Shown here in pieces: positions 49,323 through 59,824 of a stretch of DNA of 64,000 nt. The DNA is taken from the NCBI RefSeq assembly GCF_900156745.1, contig NZ_LT707065.1:4588001-4652000 (forward strand), in the 5' to 3' direction. A model generated the notes under the pieces. The model was not told the origin of the DNA and did no database searches. It saw only the letters and a program-made list of their open reading frames with translations. A program made the position numbers and the translations under genes. This DNA comes from Achromobacter sp. MFA1 R4 (lineage in GTDB: Bacteria; Pseudomonadota; Gammaproteobacteria; Burkholderiales; Burkholderiaceae_B). The first letter of the stretch is position 1. Every line of letters starts with the position of its first letter.

Positions 49323-51389
49323 ATGCCTAAGAGCGCAATAGACCCGAGCGCGGGCGCTCCCGCCGCAGGTCCGGGATTCGTCGATTTCCCTGACAGCCCG
49401 TTTCATCTTTATCAGCCCTATCCGCCCGCGGGAGACCAGCCCACGGCCATCGAGGGGCTGACGCAGGGTGTCGAAGACGGCCTGATGTTCCAGACCCTGC
49501 TGGGTGTGACGGGGTCCGGCAAGACCTACACCATGGCCAACGTCATCGCGCGGCTGGGCCGCCCGGCGCTCGTCCTGGCCCCGAATAAGACGCTGGCCGC
49601 GCAGCTCTACGCCGAAATGCGCGAGTTCTTCCCGAAGAACGCGGTCGAGTACTTCGTTTCGTATTACGACTACTACCAGCCCGAAGCCTACGTGCCGACG
49701 CGCGACCTTTTCATCGAAAAGGATTCGTCGATCAACGAACACATCGAGCAGATGCGTTTGTCGGCCACCAAGAGCCTGCTGGAGCGCCGCGACACGATCA
49801 TCGTAGGCACGGTGTCCTGCATCTACGGTATCGGCAATCCTGGCGACTATCACGCGATGGTGCTGATCCTGCGCGCCGGCGACCAGATCGCGCGGCGTGA
49901 AATCCTGGCGCGGCTGGTTGCCATGCAATACACGCGCAACGACGCCGAGTTCACGCGCGGGGTATTCCGCGTGCGCGGCGAAACCATCGACATCTTCCCG
50001 GCGGAAAGCGCCGAGCTCGCCCTGCGGGTCACGCTGTTCGACGACGAGATCGAAAGCCTGGAGCTCTTTGACCCGTTGACGGGCCGTATACGCCAGAAGC
50101 TGCCGCGCTTTACGGTCTACCCCGGGTCGCACTACGTGACGCCCCGCGACACCGTGCTGCGCGCCATTGAAACCATCAAGGAAGAATTGCGCGAACGCGT
50201 CAAGCGCTTCGTCGATGACGGCCATCTGGTGGAGGCGCAGCGGCTGGAGCAGCGCACCCGCTTCGACCTGGAAATGCTGCAGGAGCTGGGCTTCTGCAAG
50301 GGTATCGAAAACTACTCGCGCCACTTGTCCGGCGCCGCGCCGGGCGAGCCGCCGCCGACACTGATCGACTACCTGCCGTCCGATGCACTGATGTTCATCG
50401 ACGAAAGCCACGTCACGATCGGCCAGCTCAGCGCCATGTACCGGGGAGACCGGTCTCGCAAGGAAACCCTCGTGCAGTACGGTTTTCGCCTGCCGTCCGC
50501 GCTGGACAACCGCCCGCTGAAACTCGAGGAATTTGAGGCCCGCATGCGCCAGTGCGTCTTCGTTTCGGCGACGCCGGCCGCCTACGAGCAGGAGCACACC
50601 GACAATGTCGTGGAGCAGGTCGTGCGGCCCACGGGGCTTGTCGATCCGATCGTGCAGGTGCTGCCCGCGCGCACGCAGGTGGATGACCTGCTGGGCCAGA
50701 TCAAAACGCGCGTTGCCCAGGGCGACCGTGTGCTGGTCACCACGCTGACCAAGCGCATGGCCGAGGATCTGACCGACTTCCTGAGCGAACATGGCGTGAA
50801 GGTGCGCTACCTGCACTCCGACATCGATACCGTTGAGCGCGTGGAGATTCTGCGGGACTTGCGCCTGGGCACCTTCGACGTGCTCGTGGGAATCAACCTG
50901 CTGCGCGAAGGGCTCGATATTCCTGAAGTGTCGCTCGTGGCCATCCTGGATGCCGACAAGGAAGGGTTCCTACGTTCGGAGCGCAGCCTGATCCAGACCA
51001 TCGGCCGAGCCGCGCGCAACCTCAATGGCCATGCCATCCTCTACGCCGATCGCATCACGGATTCGATGAAGCGCGCCATGGACGAAACCAGCCGCCGCCG
51101 GACCAAGCAGCTGCAGTTCAATGAGGACCACGGAATCACCGCGCGCGGCGTGCACAAGGCTGTGCGCGAATTGATCGACGGCATCGTGGCGCCGGCCCAG
51201 CACGACACGCTGGAAGCTGCCGTTCCCGCCGAGCTGCTCAAGGACGAGAAGGCGCTGGCGCGCGAAATCAAACGCCTGGAAAAGCTGATGATGGATCATG
51301 CTCGCAACCTGGAGTTCGAACAGGCCGCGGCAGCCCGCGATTCGCTTAATGCGTTGAAGCAACGCGTGTTGCTGGATGGGGCAGTCTAG
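49323..51389 (+). CDS. uvrB: excinuclease ABC subunit B
   Basis: 688 aa. Damage-verifying helicase-like subunit of nucleotide excision repair. Walker A is [10 protein letters not shown], and the beta-hairpin region [15 protein letters not shown] is complete. [10 protein letters not shown] and [17 protein letters not shown] follow. A C-terminal UVR domain for UvrC binding ([22 protein letters not shown]) closes it. A 20-residue Ala/Pro-rich leader precedes the core. No SOS box of the CTGT-N8-ACAG form is seen in the gap to tyrB, although lexA is close by. Confidence 0.97.
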   Translation: MPKSAIDPSAGAPAAGPGFVDFPDSPFHLYQPYPPAGDQPTAIEGLTQGVEDGLMFQTLLGVTGSGKTYTMANVIARLGRPALVLAPNKTLAAQLYAEMREFFPKNAVEYFVSYYDYYQPEAYVPTRDLFIEKDSSINEHIEQMRLSATKSLLERRDTIIVGTVSCIYGIGNPGDYHAMVLILRAGDQIARREILARLVAMQYTRNDAEFTRGVFRVRGETIDIFPAESAELALRVTLFDDEIESLELFDPLTGRIRQKLPRFTVYPGSHYVTPRDTVLRAIETIKEELRERVKRFVDDGHLVEAQRLEQRTRFDLEMLQELGFCKGIENYSRHLSGAAPGEPPPTLIDYLPSDALMFIDESHVTIGQLSAMYRGDRSRKETLVQYGFRLPSALDNRPLKLEEFEARMRQCVFVSATPAAYEQEHTDNVVEQVVRPTGLVDPIVQVLPARTQVDDLLGQIKTRVAQGDRVLVTTLTKRMAEDLTDFLSEHGVKVRYLHSDIDTVERVEILRDLRLGTFDVLVGINLLREGLDIPEVSLVAILDADKEGFLRSERSLIQTIGRAARNLNGHAILYADRITDSMKRAMDETSRRRTKQLQFNEDHGITARGVHKAVRELIDGIVAPAQHDTLEAAVPAELLKDEKALAREIKRLEKLMMDHARNLEFEQAAAARDSLNALKQRVLLDGAV

Positions 51390-51640
51390 GTCCGTCGGTG
51401 TGTTTCAATTCATGTCAAAGCGCTGACATTTAGCTGAATCGCGGTGGAAACTGCTGCGTTGCAATCAGGGTGTAACGATTCCGGATTTTTAACGCCCTAT
51501 ATTTTCAGTGATTACCTGAACAACACCTTGCAAGTCAATGATTTTCAAGGTGATTGTAAGGTGGTCGGGTTGCTTTGAATCAATTGCGCAGGCGCAAAAA
51601 AAGCTTGCCTAATCTCGGGTTTTCCCGCACACTTGCTTTC

Positions 51641-52132
51641 ATGATGACCAAGGTACTTTTCGTTTGCATGGGCAATATCTGTCGCTCGCCGAGCGCAGAG
51701 GGCGTGTTTCGCCATTTGGTGAATGACGCGGGTTTGGGCGATGTCGTGCGCATCGACTCCGCGGGCACGCACGCGTTTCATATCGGCGAGGCGCCTGATG
51801 CCCGGGCGCAGGCCGCAGCACGCAAGCGCGGCTACGAGATCACCCACTGCGAGGCGCGTCAGGTCACCGCGGAAGACTTCCGCGACTTCGATCTCATCCT
51901 CGCCATGGACTGGGACAACCTGTCCGCCATGCAGCAGCAATGCCCCAAGGCTTATCAGCACAAGCTGATGCTGCTCATGCGCTTTGCCAATGAGTTCGAA
52001 GAGGCCACCGTGCCTGATCCTTACTATGGCGGCGCGGATGGTTTCGGCAAGGTGCTGGACTATCTGGAAGATGCCTGTCAGGGCGTCCTCGAATTGGTCC
52101 GCAAGCGCGCCACCCAGTACCAGGCTGCTTGA
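51641..52132 (+). CDS. low-molecular-weight protein-tyrosine phosphatase
   Basis: 163 aa (ATG at 51644 would give 162). The P-loop CMGNICRSP opens the protein, with nucleophile Cys9 and Arg15. The general acid is Asp126 in VPDPYYGG. Bacterial members act on tyrosine kinases for capsule export or on small phosphates. Here it stands before iscR, as often in this bacterial group, but a terminator separates the two. No good ribosome site is visible. Confidence 0.93.
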   Translation: MMTKVLFVCMGNICRSPSAEGVFRHLVNDAGLGDVVRIDSAGTHAFHIGEAPDARAQAAARKRGYEITHCEARQVTAEDFRDFDLILAMDWDNLSAMQQQCPKAYQHKLMLLMRFANEFEEATVPDPYYGGADGFGKVLDYLEDACQGVLELVRKRATQYQAA

Positions 52133-52184
52133 TTGCATGGGTGTGGGGCCGCCTGCAGAGCGGCTCTCAAGGTACAAGGCAGTG

Positions 52185-52212
52185 AAAAGCCGCGCAGATG
52201 CGCGGTTTTTTG
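52185..52212 (+). terminator. Rho-independent terminator after the phosphatase gene
   Basis: CCGCGC pairs with GCGCGG around AGAT, flanked by AAAAG and a run of seven T. It isolates the phosphatase gene from the isc operon. Confidence 0.9.
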
Positions 52213-52219
52213 TAGCCGG

Positions 52220-52274
52220 GAGCCATACCAAATTAGTCGGGAATAGGCTATACTTGAGCCAATTACTCGGGTAT
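52220..52274 (+). promoter_or_regulatory. iscR promoter with two IscR type-1-like boxes
   Basis: A 25-base site at 52250-52274 (starting ATACTTGA, ending ACTCGGGTAT) fits the type-1 IscR consensus. A weaker one at 52220-52244 keeps the TAGTCGGGAAT half. The -10 box TATACT lies at 52249-52254, so the downstream box overlaps it, as expected for Fe-S-dependent self-repression. Confidence 0.75.
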
Positions 52275-52323
52275 TGACCGCTGGATTCGCTGGCGGCCAT
52301 TGCCGAATCACAGGGAATTCACC

Positions 52324-52863
52324 ATGCGGCTAACTACCAAAGGGCGTTTCGCCGTGACTGCCATGATCGATCTGGCTATGCGGCAGCATAGTGGGCCGGT
52401 CACTCTTGCGGCCATCAGCCAGCGTCAGAACATTTCGCTTTCCTACTTGGAACAGCTCTTCGGCAAATTGCGTCGCCACGAACTCGTGGACAGCGTGCGC
52501 GGTCCGGGTGGCGGTTATTCGCTTGCGCGCCTTGCGCGCAACGTCACGGTCGCCGACATCATTTTCGCCGTCGACGAACCCCTGGACGCCACCAGTTGCG
52601 GCGGCAAGCGGGACTGTACGAGCGGCAACGACGGCAAGCCGGGCAAGTGCATGACGCACGAACTCTGGGCCACGTTGAATCGCAAGATGGTGGATTACCT
52701 GGATTCGGTGTCGCTGCAGGATCTGGTCGATCAGCAGCGTGTGCGCCAATTGCAGGAAGCCAACAATGAAGCGCAGGCCTGCGCGGTGCGAGTGAATCGG
52801 GTGGGAGGCGCGCCTGCCGCCAATGCCCCGACCACCACCGTTGCCGCCAATGCCACCGTATAA
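52324..52863 (+). CDS. iscR: Fe-S cluster regulator IscR
   Basis: 179 aa. Rrf2-family winged-helix repressor holding a [2Fe-2S] cluster. DNA-binding part: TLAAISQRQNISLSYLEQLF and the GPGGGYSLAR wing. Cluster ligands are Cys92, Cys98, Cys109 and His112. E. coli has Cys92, Cys98, Cys104 and His107, so five residues are inserted between the second and third Cys. The C-terminal 35 residues are Ala/Thr-rich and poorly conserved. Represses the isc operon when cluster supply is enough. Confidence 0.96.
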   Translation: MRLTTKGRFAVTAMIDLAMRQHSGPVTLAAISQRQNISLSYLEQLFGKLRRHELVDSVRGPGGGYSLARLARNVTVADIIFAVDEPLDATSCGGKRDCTSGNDGKPGKCMTHELWATLNRKMVDYLDSVSLQDLVDQQRVRQLQEANNEAQACAVRVNRVGGAPAANAPTTTVAANATV

Positions 52864-52884
52864 GAAGTATCAGGAGTTGTAGAA

Positions 52885-54096
52885 ATGACCACCCGTCCGA
52901 TCTATCTGGATTATTCGGCCACGACGCCCGTCGACCCCCGCGTCGTGGACAAGATGGTGCCCTGGCTTTATGAAAACTTCGGCAACCCCGCCTCGCGCAG
53001 CCACGCGTTTGGTTGGGAATCCGAAGAGGCCGTCGAGCGCGCCCGTGAGGAAGTCGCCAAGCTGGTCAACGCCGACCCGCGCGAAATCGTCTGGACCTCC
53101 GGCGCCACCGAATCCGACAACCTGGCCATCAAGGGCGCCGCGAACTTCTATGCCGAACGCGGCAAGCACATCATCACCGTCAAGACCGAGCACAAGGCTG
53201 TGCTGGACACCTGTCGCGAGCTGGAACGGCAGGGCTTTGAAGTCACCTACCTGAACGTCAAGGACAACGGCCTGATCGACCTGGACGTTTTCAAGGCGGC
53301 GCTGCGTCCTGATACCGTGCTGGTGTCCGTGATGATGGTGAACAACGAAATCGGCGTGATCCAGGACGTGGAAACGCTGGGCGAAATTTGCCGCGAGAAG
53401 GGCATCATTTTCCACGTCGACGCCGCGCAGGCGACCGGCAAGGTGGAAATCGACCTGCAAAAGCTGAAGGTCGACCTGATGTCGTTCTCGGCTCACAAGA
53501 CCTACGGCCCCAAGGGCATCGGCGCGCTGTACGTGCGCCGCAAGCCGCGCATCCGCATCGAGGCGCAGATGCACGGCGGTGGCCATGAGCGTGGGTTCCG
53601 CTCGGGCACGCTGGCCACGCACCAGATCGTCGGCATGGGCGAAGCCTTCCGCCTGGCGCGCGAAGAAATGGGGACCGAAAACGAGCGCATCCGCATGCTG
53701 CGCGACCGTCTGTGGAAAGGCCTGTCGGAGATCGAAGAGGTCTACCTGAACGGCGACATGGACCAGCGCGTGCCGCACAACCTGAACGTGAGCTTCAACT
53801 ACGTCGAAGGCGAGTCCCTGATCATGGCGATCAAGGAACTCGCGGTGTCCAGCGGTTCGGCCTGCACCTCGGCCAGCCTGGAGCCGTCCTACGTGCTGCG
53901 CGCCCTGGGCCGCAACGACGAATTGGCGCACAGCTCGATCCGTTTCACGCTGGGTCGCTTCACGACCGAAAAGGAAGTGGATTTCGCCGTCGAACTGATC
54001 AAGAGCCGGGTTGGCAAGCTGCGCGATATGTCGCCGCTGTGGGAAATGGCCAAGGAAGGCATCGACTTGAACACCGTGCAGTGGGCCGCGCACTAA
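52885..54096 (+). CDS. iscS: cysteine desulfurase IscS
   Basis: 403 aa. PLP enzyme that takes sulfur from cysteine for clusters and thiolated tRNAs. [14 protein letters not shown] opens it. The PLP lysine is K205 ([12 protein letters not shown]), and the persulfide Cys327 lies in the mobile loop [17 protein letters not shown]. The C-terminal extension that docks IscU is present. Starts 21 bases after iscR. Confidence 0.98.
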   Translation: MTTRPIYLDYSATTPVDPRVVDKMVPWLYENFGNPASRSHAFGWESEEAVERAREEVAKLVNADPREIVWTSGATESDNLAIKGAANFYAERGKHIITVKTEHKAVLDTCRELERQGFEVTYLNVKDNGLIDLDVFKAALRPDTVLVSVMMVNNEIGVIQDVETLGEICREKGIIFHVDAAQATGKVEIDLQKLKVDLMSFSAHKTYGPKGIGALYVRRKPRIRIEAQMHGGGHERGFRSGTLATHQIVGMGEAFRLAREEMGTENERIRMLRDRLWKGLSEIEEVYLNGDMDQRVPHNLNVSFNYVEGESLIMAIKELAVSSGSACTSASLEPSYVLRALGRNDELAHSSIRFTLGRFTTEKEVDFAVELIKSRVGKLRDMSPLWEMAKEGIDLNTVQWAAH

Positions 54097-54129
54097 GCGC
54101 CCGCGCCTGGATATACGTGGAGAATTAAC

Positions 54130-54534
54130 ATGTCTTACAGCACCAAAGTTCTGGATCACTACGAAAACCCGCGCAACGTCGGGTCGTTCGACAAGTCGGA
54201 CGACTCGGTGGGCACCGGCATGGTGGGCGCGCCCGCCTGTGGCGACGTCATGAAGCTGCAGATCAAGGTGAATGAAGCCGGCGTGATCGAAGACGCGCGC
54301 TTCAAGACCTACGGCTGCGGTTCGGCCATTGCCTCGAGCTCGCTCGTGACCGAATGGGTCAAGGGCAAGACGCTGGACCAAGCCATGAACATCCGCAACA
54401 CGCAGATCGCCGAAGAGCTGGCCCTGCCGCCCGTCAAGGTGCACTGTTCCATCCTGGCCGAAGACGCGATCAAGGCCGCGGTGCAGAACTACAAAGAAAA
54501 GCACTCGGCCCCGGCCGAAGCTGTGGCGGGCTGA
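54130..54534 (+). CDS. iscU: Fe-S cluster scaffold IscU
   Basis: 134 aa. Scaffold on which the [2Fe-2S] cluster is built. Ligands are Cys37 and Asp39 (GAPACGD), Cys63 (YGCGSA) and Cys106 (VHCSILAED). The HscA recognition motif LPPVK is at 99-103. All as in E. coli IscU. Confidence 0.98.
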   Translation: MSYSTKVLDHYENPRNVGSFDKSDDSVGTGMVGAPACGDVMKLQIKVNEAGVIEDARFKTYGCGSAIASSSLVTEWVKGKTLDQAMNIRNTQIAEELALPPVKVHCSILAEDAIKAAVQNYKEKHSAPAEAVAG

Positions 54535-54536
54535 TC

Positions 54537-54860
54537 ATGTCCGTTACCCTGACCCAACAGGCTGCCACCCATATCGGCCGCTACTTGCAGAAGCGCGGAA
54601 AGGGTATCGGCTTGCGGCTCGGCGTTAGGACGACGGGCTGTTCCGGCATGGCCTACAAGTTGGAATACGTCGACGAGGTGGAGGCGGAAGATGTCGTCTT
54701 CGAGAGCTTCGGCGTGAAGGTCTTCATCGACCCCAAGAGCCTGGCGTACCTCGATGGCACGGAGCTGGACTATGCCCGCGAGGGCCTTAACGAAGGCTTC
54801 AAGTTCCGCAACCCCAACGAAAAGGCGACCTGCGGCTGCGGCGAGTCGTTCACGGTGTAA
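54537..54860 (+). CDS. iscA: A-type Fe-S carrier IscA
   Basis: 107 aa, ATG two bases after the iscU stop. Carries clusters or iron to apo-proteins. The three essential cysteines are Cys35 ([10 protein letters not shown]), Cys99 and Cys101 (ATCGCGESF). Same length as E. coli IscA. Confidence 0.97.
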   Translation: MSVTLTQQAATHIGRYLQKRGKGIGLRLGVRTTGCSGMAYKLEYVDEVEAEDVVFESFGVKVFIDPKSLAYLDGTELDYAREGLNEGFKFRNPNEKATCGCGESFTV

Positions 54861-54863
54861 GTC

Positions 54864-55376
54864 TTGGCTGGTGACGACCACTTCAGCCTGTTCGGCTTTC
54901 CGGCGCGCTTCGAGCTGGACGCCCAGGCCCTCGAAAAGGCCTGGCGCACCGTCGCCGCGCAGGTGCATCCCGACCGCTACGCCACGGCCAGTCCCGCGGA
55001 ACGCCGCGTGGCCATGCAGTGGGCGGCGCGTGCCAACGAAGCCTACCGCCAGTTGAAGGATCCGCTGCTGCGCGCGCGCTACCTGTGCGAGCAGGCCGGC
55101 GTGGACCTGCAGACCGAAAGCAACACGTCCATGGATGCGTCTTTCCTCATGCAGCAGATGACCTGGCGCGAGATGCTGGACGATGCGCGCGACGACCCCG
55201 GCATTCTGGACACGTTGCAGGCCGAACTGGACGAGGCGCGCGCCGAGATGCGCGCCACGCTGACGCGCCTGCTGGACGACGAACGCGATTTCGAGGCGGC
55301 CGGTCGCAAGGTGCGGGAGTGGATGTTCGTGGAAAAGCTGGCTCAGGAGCTGGCGCACGTGCAGCCCGCGGGATAG
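54864..55376 (+). CDS. hscB: co-chaperone HscB
   Basis: 170 aa with a TTG start three bases after iscA. The J domain is at 1-75 with HPD at 35-37 (QVHPDRYA). A C-terminal three-helix part that binds IscU follows ([16 protein letters not shown]). Stimulates HscA ATPase and delivers IscU. No ATG exists near the conserved start, so TTG is likely real. Confidence 0.95.
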   Translation: MAGDDHFSLFGFPARFELDAQALEKAWRTVAAQVHPDRYATASPAERRVAMQWAARANEAYRQLKDPLLRARYLCEQAGVDLQTESNTSMDASFLMQQMTWREMLDDARDDPGILDTLQAELDEARAEMRATLTRLLDDERDFEAAGRKVREWMFVEKLAQELAHVQPAG

Positions 55377-55449
55377 CCAACGGCGCGCTGGGGCGTTCCC
55401 GAGATGGGCGCCTGCACGGCGCGGCCCATTGACCAGAAAAAGCAGAATC

Positions 55450-57312
55450 ATGGCCTTATTGCAGATATCCGAGCCCGGTGAATCGCCCGCGCCGCACCAG
55501 CGCAAGCTGGCGGTCGGGATCGACCTGGGCACTACCAATTCGCTGGTTGCCGCCGTGCGCAGCAGCGTTGCCGAAGTGCTGCCCGACGCCCAAGGCCACG
55601 CCTTGCTGCCGTCGGCGGTGCGCTATTTTCCCGGCGGCAAGGTCACGACCGGGCGCGAGCCTTTGGCCCAGCAGGCCGAGGATCCGCTGAACACCGTCGT
55701 GTCCGTGAAGCGTTTCATGGGACGCTCGCTGGAAGAGGCGCGCGCCACGCGCGCGCCGTATGAATTCGTGGAAGCGCCCGGCATGGTGCGCATCCGCACG
55801 GTCCAGGGCGACCTGAGCCCGGTCGAAGTATCCGCGCAGATCCTGGCAGTGCTGCGCCAGCGCGCCGAAGACGTGCTGGGCGACGAGCTGGTGGGCGCGG
55901 TCATCACCGTGCCGGCGTATTTCGACGACGCCCAGCGGCAGGCGACGCGCGATGCGGCCCGGCTGGCGGGCCTGAACGTCCTGCGACTGCTGAACGAACC
56001 GACCGCGGCCGCGATTGCCTACGGCCTGGATCACGCCGCGGAAGGCGTATACGCCGTGTATGACCTGGGCGGCGGCACCTTTGATATTTCCATCCTGCGC
56101 TTGACCCAAGGCGTGTTCGAGGTCATTTCCACCGGGGGCGATACGGCGCTTGGCGGAGACGATTTCGACGTGCTGATTGCCGATCACGCGGTGGCCAAGC
56201 TGGGCGCCGGAGCGTTGTCGCCGGCTGAACGCCGTGGCCTGCTGATGGCCGCGCGCGCCGCGCGGGAAGCTTTGTCCGATGCCGAAACGGCCAGCTTGAC
56301 GCTGACGCTGTTCGGCGGCCGCGAGGTGGATCTGACCCTGACCCGCGCCGAGTTCGAGACGCTTGCCCAGCCGCTGATCGAACGCACGCTGGACTGCGCG
56401 CGCCGCGCGCTGCGCGATGCGTCGCTCAAGCCCGCCGACGTGCGTGGCGTGGTGATGGTGGGTGGCGCGACGCGCATGCCCGTCGTGCGCGCCGCCGTGG
56501 CCAAGGTGTTCGGCACGGAGCCGTTGACTGACCTGGATCCTGACCAGGTGGTGGCGCTGGGCGCGGCCCTGCAGGCCAACCTGCTTGCCGGCAACCGCGC
56601 TCCGGGCGAGGATTGGCTGTTGCTGGACGTGATCCCGCTGTCGCTGGGCCTGGAAACCATGGGCGGGCTGGTCGAGCGCATCATCCCGCGCAACAGCACC
56701 ATTCCCGTGGCACGCGCCCAGGAATTCACGACGTTCAAGGACGGCCAGACCGCCATGAGCATTCACGTCGTGCAGGGGGAACGCGATCTGGTGGCGGACT
56801 CCCGCTCGCTGGCGCGCTTTGAGCTGCGCGGCATTCCGCCCATGGTGGCAGGCGCCGCCCGCATCCGCGTGACCTTCCAGGTGGATGCGGACGGCTTGCT
56901 GAGTGTCACTGCCCGCGAACAGAGCCAGGGCGTCGAAGCCATGGTGTCCGTCAAGCCCTCTTATGGGCTGTCGGACGACGAGATCGCGCGGATGCTGGCC
57001 GACAGCGTGGCGCAGGCCGATACCGACGCCAAGGCCCGCATGTTGCGCGAGCAGCAGGTGGACGCGCGCCAACTGGTGGAATCCGTGCAGGCGGCGCTGG
57101 CCGTCGACGGCGACCTGCTGGACTCGGAAGAACGCAAGCGTGTCGACGAGTGCCTGCAAGCCGCCATCGCAGCGCAGCAGGCGCAGGACGTGGACACCGT
57201 GACGCAAGCGGTGCAGGCGCTGTCCGCTGCCACGGACGAGTTTGCCGCGCGCCGGATGGACCGCAGTATCCGCGCCGCGCTGGCCGGCCGCAAACTTGAC
57301 GAAATCGCCTGA
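55450..57312 (+). CDS. hscA: Hsp70-type chaperone HscA
   Basis: 620 aa; E. coli HscA has 616. Specialised Hsp70 that releases the cluster from IscU. The ATPase part shows [25 protein letters not shown] and [14 protein letters not shown]. The substrate domain follows from about 390, and the lid ends without the EEVD-like acidic tail of DnaK. The ATG at 55450 ([10 protein letters not shown]) is the family start. Confidence 0.98.
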   Translation: MALLQISEPGESPAPHQRKLAVGIDLGTTNSLVAAVRSSVAEVLPDAQGHALLPSAVRYFPGGKVTTGREPLAQQAEDPLNTVVSVKRFMGRSLEEARATRAPYEFVEAPGMVRIRTVQGDLSPVEVSAQILAVLRQRAEDVLGDELVGAVITVPAYFDDAQRQATRDAARLAGLNVLRLLNEPTAAAIAYGLDHAAEGVYAVYDLGGGTFDISILRLTQGVFEVISTGGDTALGGDDFDVLIADHAVAKLGAGALSPAERRGLLMAARAAREALSDAETASLTLTLFGGREVDLTLTRAEFETLAQPLIERTLDCARRALRDASLKPADVRGVVMVGGATRMPVVRAAVAKVFGTEPLTDLDPDQVVALGAALQANLLAGNRAPGEDWLLLDVIPLSLGLETMGGLVERIIPRNSTIPVARAQEFTTFKDGQTAMSIHVVQGERDLVADSRSLARFELRGIPPMVAGAARIRVTFQVDADGLLSVTAREQSQGVEAMVSVKPSYGLSDDEIARMLADSVAQADTDAKARMLREQQVDARQLVESVQAALAVDGDLLDSEERKRVDECLQAAIAAQQAQDVDTVTQAVQALSAATDEFAARRMDRSIRAALAGRKLDEIA

Positions 57313-57321
57313 TAAAAAGCT

Positions 57322-57663
57322 ATGCCGAAACTGACTGTATTGCCTCATCCCGATTACTGTCCGGAAGGCGCGGTGATTGAAGACGCGCCCAAGGGCGTGT
57401 CGATCTGCCGGGTGCTGCTGGACAACCACATCGACATCGAGCACGCCTGCGAACTGTCCTGCGCCTGCACGACCTGTCACGTGGTGGTCAAGCAGGGCTA
57501 TTCCTCGCTGGAAGACGCGACCGACGACGAAGAAGACTTGCTGGACAAGGCGTGGGGCCTGACCCCGACGTCGCGCCTGTCGTGCCAGGCGCTGGTGAAC
57601 GATGCCGACCTGACGGTCGAGATCCCCAAGTACACGATCAATCACGCCAAAGAGGGCCATTGA
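57322..57663 (+). CDS. fdx: ISC-type [2Fe-2S] ferredoxin
   Basis: 113 aa. Adrenodoxin-like ferredoxin that supplies electrons for cluster assembly. Ligands are Cys43, Cys49, Cys52 (CELSCACTTC) and Cys88 (RLSCQAL). An additional Cys47 lies inside the loop. Stop shares one base with the iscX start. Confidence 0.97.
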   Translation: MPKLTVLPHPDYCPEGAVIEDAPKGVSICRVLLDNHIDIEHACELSCACTTCHVVVKQGYSSLEDATDDEEDLLDKAWGLTPTSRLSCQALVNDADLTVEIPKYTINHAKEGH

Positions 57664-57857
57664 TGAAGTGGACCGACACCTACGAGATTGCCGCTGCGCT
57701 GTACGACGCGCATCCTGATGTCGACCCCCAGACGCTGCGGTTCACGCAGCTTCGCGAATGGGTCATGGCATTGCCGGATTTCAGCGACGATCCCGCGCAT
57801 TGCGGCGAGAAGATCCTGGAGGCCATCCAGATGGCCTGGATCGACGAGGCCGACTGA
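57663..57857 (+). CDS. iscX: IscX, acidic Fe-S assembly adaptor
   Basis: 64 aa. Small acidic helical protein that binds IscS and modulates its rate, perhaps as an iron sensor. MKWTDTYEIAAALYDAHPD and the FTQLREWVMALPDF helix are conserved. Last gene of the operon, TGATG overlap with fdx, terminator right after. Confidence 0.96.
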   Translation: MKWTDTYEIAAALYDAHPDVDPQTLRFTQLREWVMALPDFSDDPAHCGEKILEAIQMAWIDEAD

Positions 57858-57876
57858 CCGCCGGCTTCAAAAACGA

Positions 57877-57910
57877 AGAACGCTCCATCCCGGAGCGTTT
57901 TTCTTTTTGG
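57877..57910 (+). terminator. Rho-independent terminator of the isc operon
   Basis: AACGCTCC pairs with GGAGCGTT around five bases, followed by TTTCTTTTT. Confidence 0.92.
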
Positions 57911-58027
57911 GGCCGGGCAAGGAGGCGAGCGCCTTGGCATGTCCTTGGCCGCCTGACATGCCGCCGTCGCGCGGGCCACGGTATCATCGGGTATCCGTAC
58001 GTTGTCCTTTCCAGACCGAGTCTACCG

Positions 58028-58912
58028 ATGCCTGCTGCCCAATTGCGTTTTGGCCTGGCCGCCAATCGCCTGCACCACGAAACCCCCGATGCCGCCTTGT
58101 TCACCTGGCTGCGTGCGTGCTCGTCCACCATCCGTGAGCTGGGCGTGCAGTTGCACACGGTGGGGCGCACCCATGACGCCATCGTGCGCGAGGGCATGCT
58201 GCAGAGCTACCCCGGCCTGATCCGCTATCCGTATGGCCGCGAGGGCGGACTGATGAAGCTGGTTGCGCGGGTCACCGAAGGCCGCGATGGGCAGGCGCCG
58301 TTCGACGGCGCGATCTACCTGATTGATCCCGTCGACCCGTCTTCGATTTTTCCCGAGGCATTGGCGCTCAAGCGCCAGTGCATCACGCATGGCCGTCCGT
58401 TCATCTCGACGCTGGCCGGCGCCATCGAATGGATGGAAGTCGAACGCATCCATGCCGGGCTGGTCCCGGATGCGTCCGTGTCCCGCCATTTCAACTTTGT
58501 GGGGCAGACGCTGGCGATGATCGCGCACGATGCGCTCAAGGACGAAATGGTCGCGTTTGCGAGCGAGCACTTCGATGTGTTGTCGCGCTTCGCGCGGCGC
58601 GTGGCCACCGGCACGACCGGCGGCCGCCTGAACGAACTGGCCTGGTCGCGGGGTTGGCCAAAAGACACGCCCTGGGTGCATCGTTACCTGAGCGGGCCGC
58701 TGGGCGGCGATGCGCAGATCGCGGAACTGGTGCTGGAGCATCAATGCCAGCGGGTGATCTTTTTCGAGGATCCGCACGTGGCGCGGCAGCACGAGGCCGA
58801 CATCCAGCTGCTGGAGCGCGCGGTCCGTGTCGTCACCGAGTCCGCCACCTGCGCGACGTCGCCCGCGGTGGCGCGGCGCTGGGCGCAAGCGGTGGAAAAG
58901 CGCGTGGTCTGA
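58028..58912 (+). CDS. mgsA: double-domain methylglyoxal synthase
   Basis: 294 aa, about twice the usual 152. MgsA converts dihydroxyacetone phosphate to methylglyoxal. The C-terminal half (about 155-294) is a complete synthase domain: His167 (AHDALK), GTTG at 195-198, GPLGGD with Asp228, and His255/Asp258 (RQHEAD). The N-terminal half (5-145) reads as a second, decayed copy: FDGAIYLIDPVDPSS mirrors the strand-and-loop of the active domain, but GTTG is replaced by GRTH and the GGD aspartate is absent. The N-terminal copy may be regulatory or structural. Confidence 0.85.
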   Translation: MPAAQLRFGLAANRLHHETPDAALFTWLRACSSTIRELGVQLHTVGRTHDAIVREGMLQSYPGLIRYPYGREGGLMKLVARVTEGRDGQAPFDGAIYLIDPVDPSSIFPEALALKRQCITHGRPFISTLAGAIEWMEVERIHAGLVPDASVSRHFNFVGQTLAMIAHDALKDEMVAFASEHFDVLSRFARRVATGTTGGRLNELAWSRGWPKDTPWVHRYLSGPLGGDAQIAELVLEHQCQRVIFFEDPHVARQHEADIQLLERAVRVVTESATCATSPAVARRWAQAVEKRVV

Positions 58913-58939
58913 GCGTCAGACTGGCGCGCTCGGCGGGCG

Positions 58940-59743
58940 CTATTGGCCGGTGAACCGGGGAGTGCGCTTTTCGCGGAACGCCGCGACGCCTTCGGCGAAG
59001 TCGGCGCGTCCGGCCGAAAGCAGAAAACGCACGGTTTCTTCGGCCAATTGCGTTTCTAGCGGGGCGTGCGCCGCGCTACGCAGCAGGGCCTTGGCGCCCG
59101 CGATGCCGTGCGGCGCGTGACGGGCGATGTCTTGCGCATAGGCTTGTGCCGAGGCCGTCAGCTCGCCCGCCGGGGCGGTGCGTGTGATGATGCCCCATGC
59201 CAGCGCCTCATCGGCCGTGAACGCGTCGTGTCGCAGCAATAGATCGAGTGCCCGCTTGGGACCCACCGCGCGCATGAGGCCATGCGTCATGCCGGCATCG
59301 GGCGTGGCGCCTAGCTTCAGGTAGGCCGTCATGAAACGTGCGCCCGCGTCGGCGATGGCGAGGTCGCACGCCAGGACCAGCGACAGGCCCGCGCCCGCCG
59401 CGACGCCGTGGATCTGCGCCAGCCAGACCTTGTCCATCCGCGGGATGCGGCCGACAAAATCATTCAAGGGCGTGAACAGGTCGGACAGCGTGGCGCGCAC
59501 GGTCGCGGGGTCGCCTGTGAACATGCCGATGTCGCCGCCCGCGCAGAACGCCTTGCCCGCGCCGCGCAGCAGCACGACGCGCAGTGCATCGCGCGTTTCG
59601 ATCCATTGGGCGGCCCGTTGCAGGTCGCGCGCCATGGCGACGTCGATGGCGTTGAGCGCGTCCGCGCGGTTGAGCGTTAGGGTGGCGAGTGCGCCGTCGG
59701 TCTCCAGCAGCAGCGTCTGGAACGTCGGTAGTTCCTGGTTCAT
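58940..59743 (-). CDS. enoyl-CoA hydratase/isomerase family protein
   Basis: 267 aa crotonase-fold enzyme. The oxyanion-hole segments are [10 protein letters not shown] and [31 protein letters not shown] follows, with Asp at the place where many hydratases have a catalytic Glu, so isomerase activity resembling PaaG/ECI is possible. Acts in fatty acid or aromatic-CoA breakdown. Divergent from the ABC importer operon, with a palindrome between them. Confidence 0.9.
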   Translation of the reverse strand: MNQELPTFQTLLLETDGALATLTLNRADALNAIDVAMARDLQRAAQWIETRDALRVVLLRGAGKAFCAGGDIGMFTGDPATVRATLSDLFTPLNDFVGRIPRMDKVWLAQIHGVAAGAGLSLVLACDLAIADAGARFMTAYLKLGATPDAGMTHGLMRAVGPKRALDLLLRHDAFTADEALAWGIITRTAPAGELTASAQAYAQDIARHAPHGIAGAKALLRSAAHAPLETQLAEETVRFLLSAGRADFAEGVAAFREKRTPRFTGQ

Positions 59744-59806
59744 GGCTTGTCTCCGTTTCGGGTAAATACCAACTGTCGATCCAAAAACCGCGATGCTAAG
59801 GTCTGA

Positions 59807-59824
59807 ACCGAGCGCTTGCTTGGT
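59807..59824. promoter_or_regulatory. palindromic operator candidate between divergent genes
   Basis: ACCGAGC and GCTTGGT, four bases apart, form a nearly perfect 18-base dyad, 64 bases before the hydratase start. The ACCnAGC-type arms resemble TetR-family operators found at acyl-CoA metabolism genes. No tetR gene is in the window. Confidence 0.45.

Noticed and set aside
48048..50816. Very long open frame of 922 codons on the minus strand
   Set aside because: Only the part below 49247 matches a family (aminotransferase). The rest lies opposite uvrB and is a product of the high GC content.
55456..57660. 734-codon open frame opposite hscA
   Set aside because: Antisense of a well supported gene; composition typical of shadow frames in GC-rich DNA.
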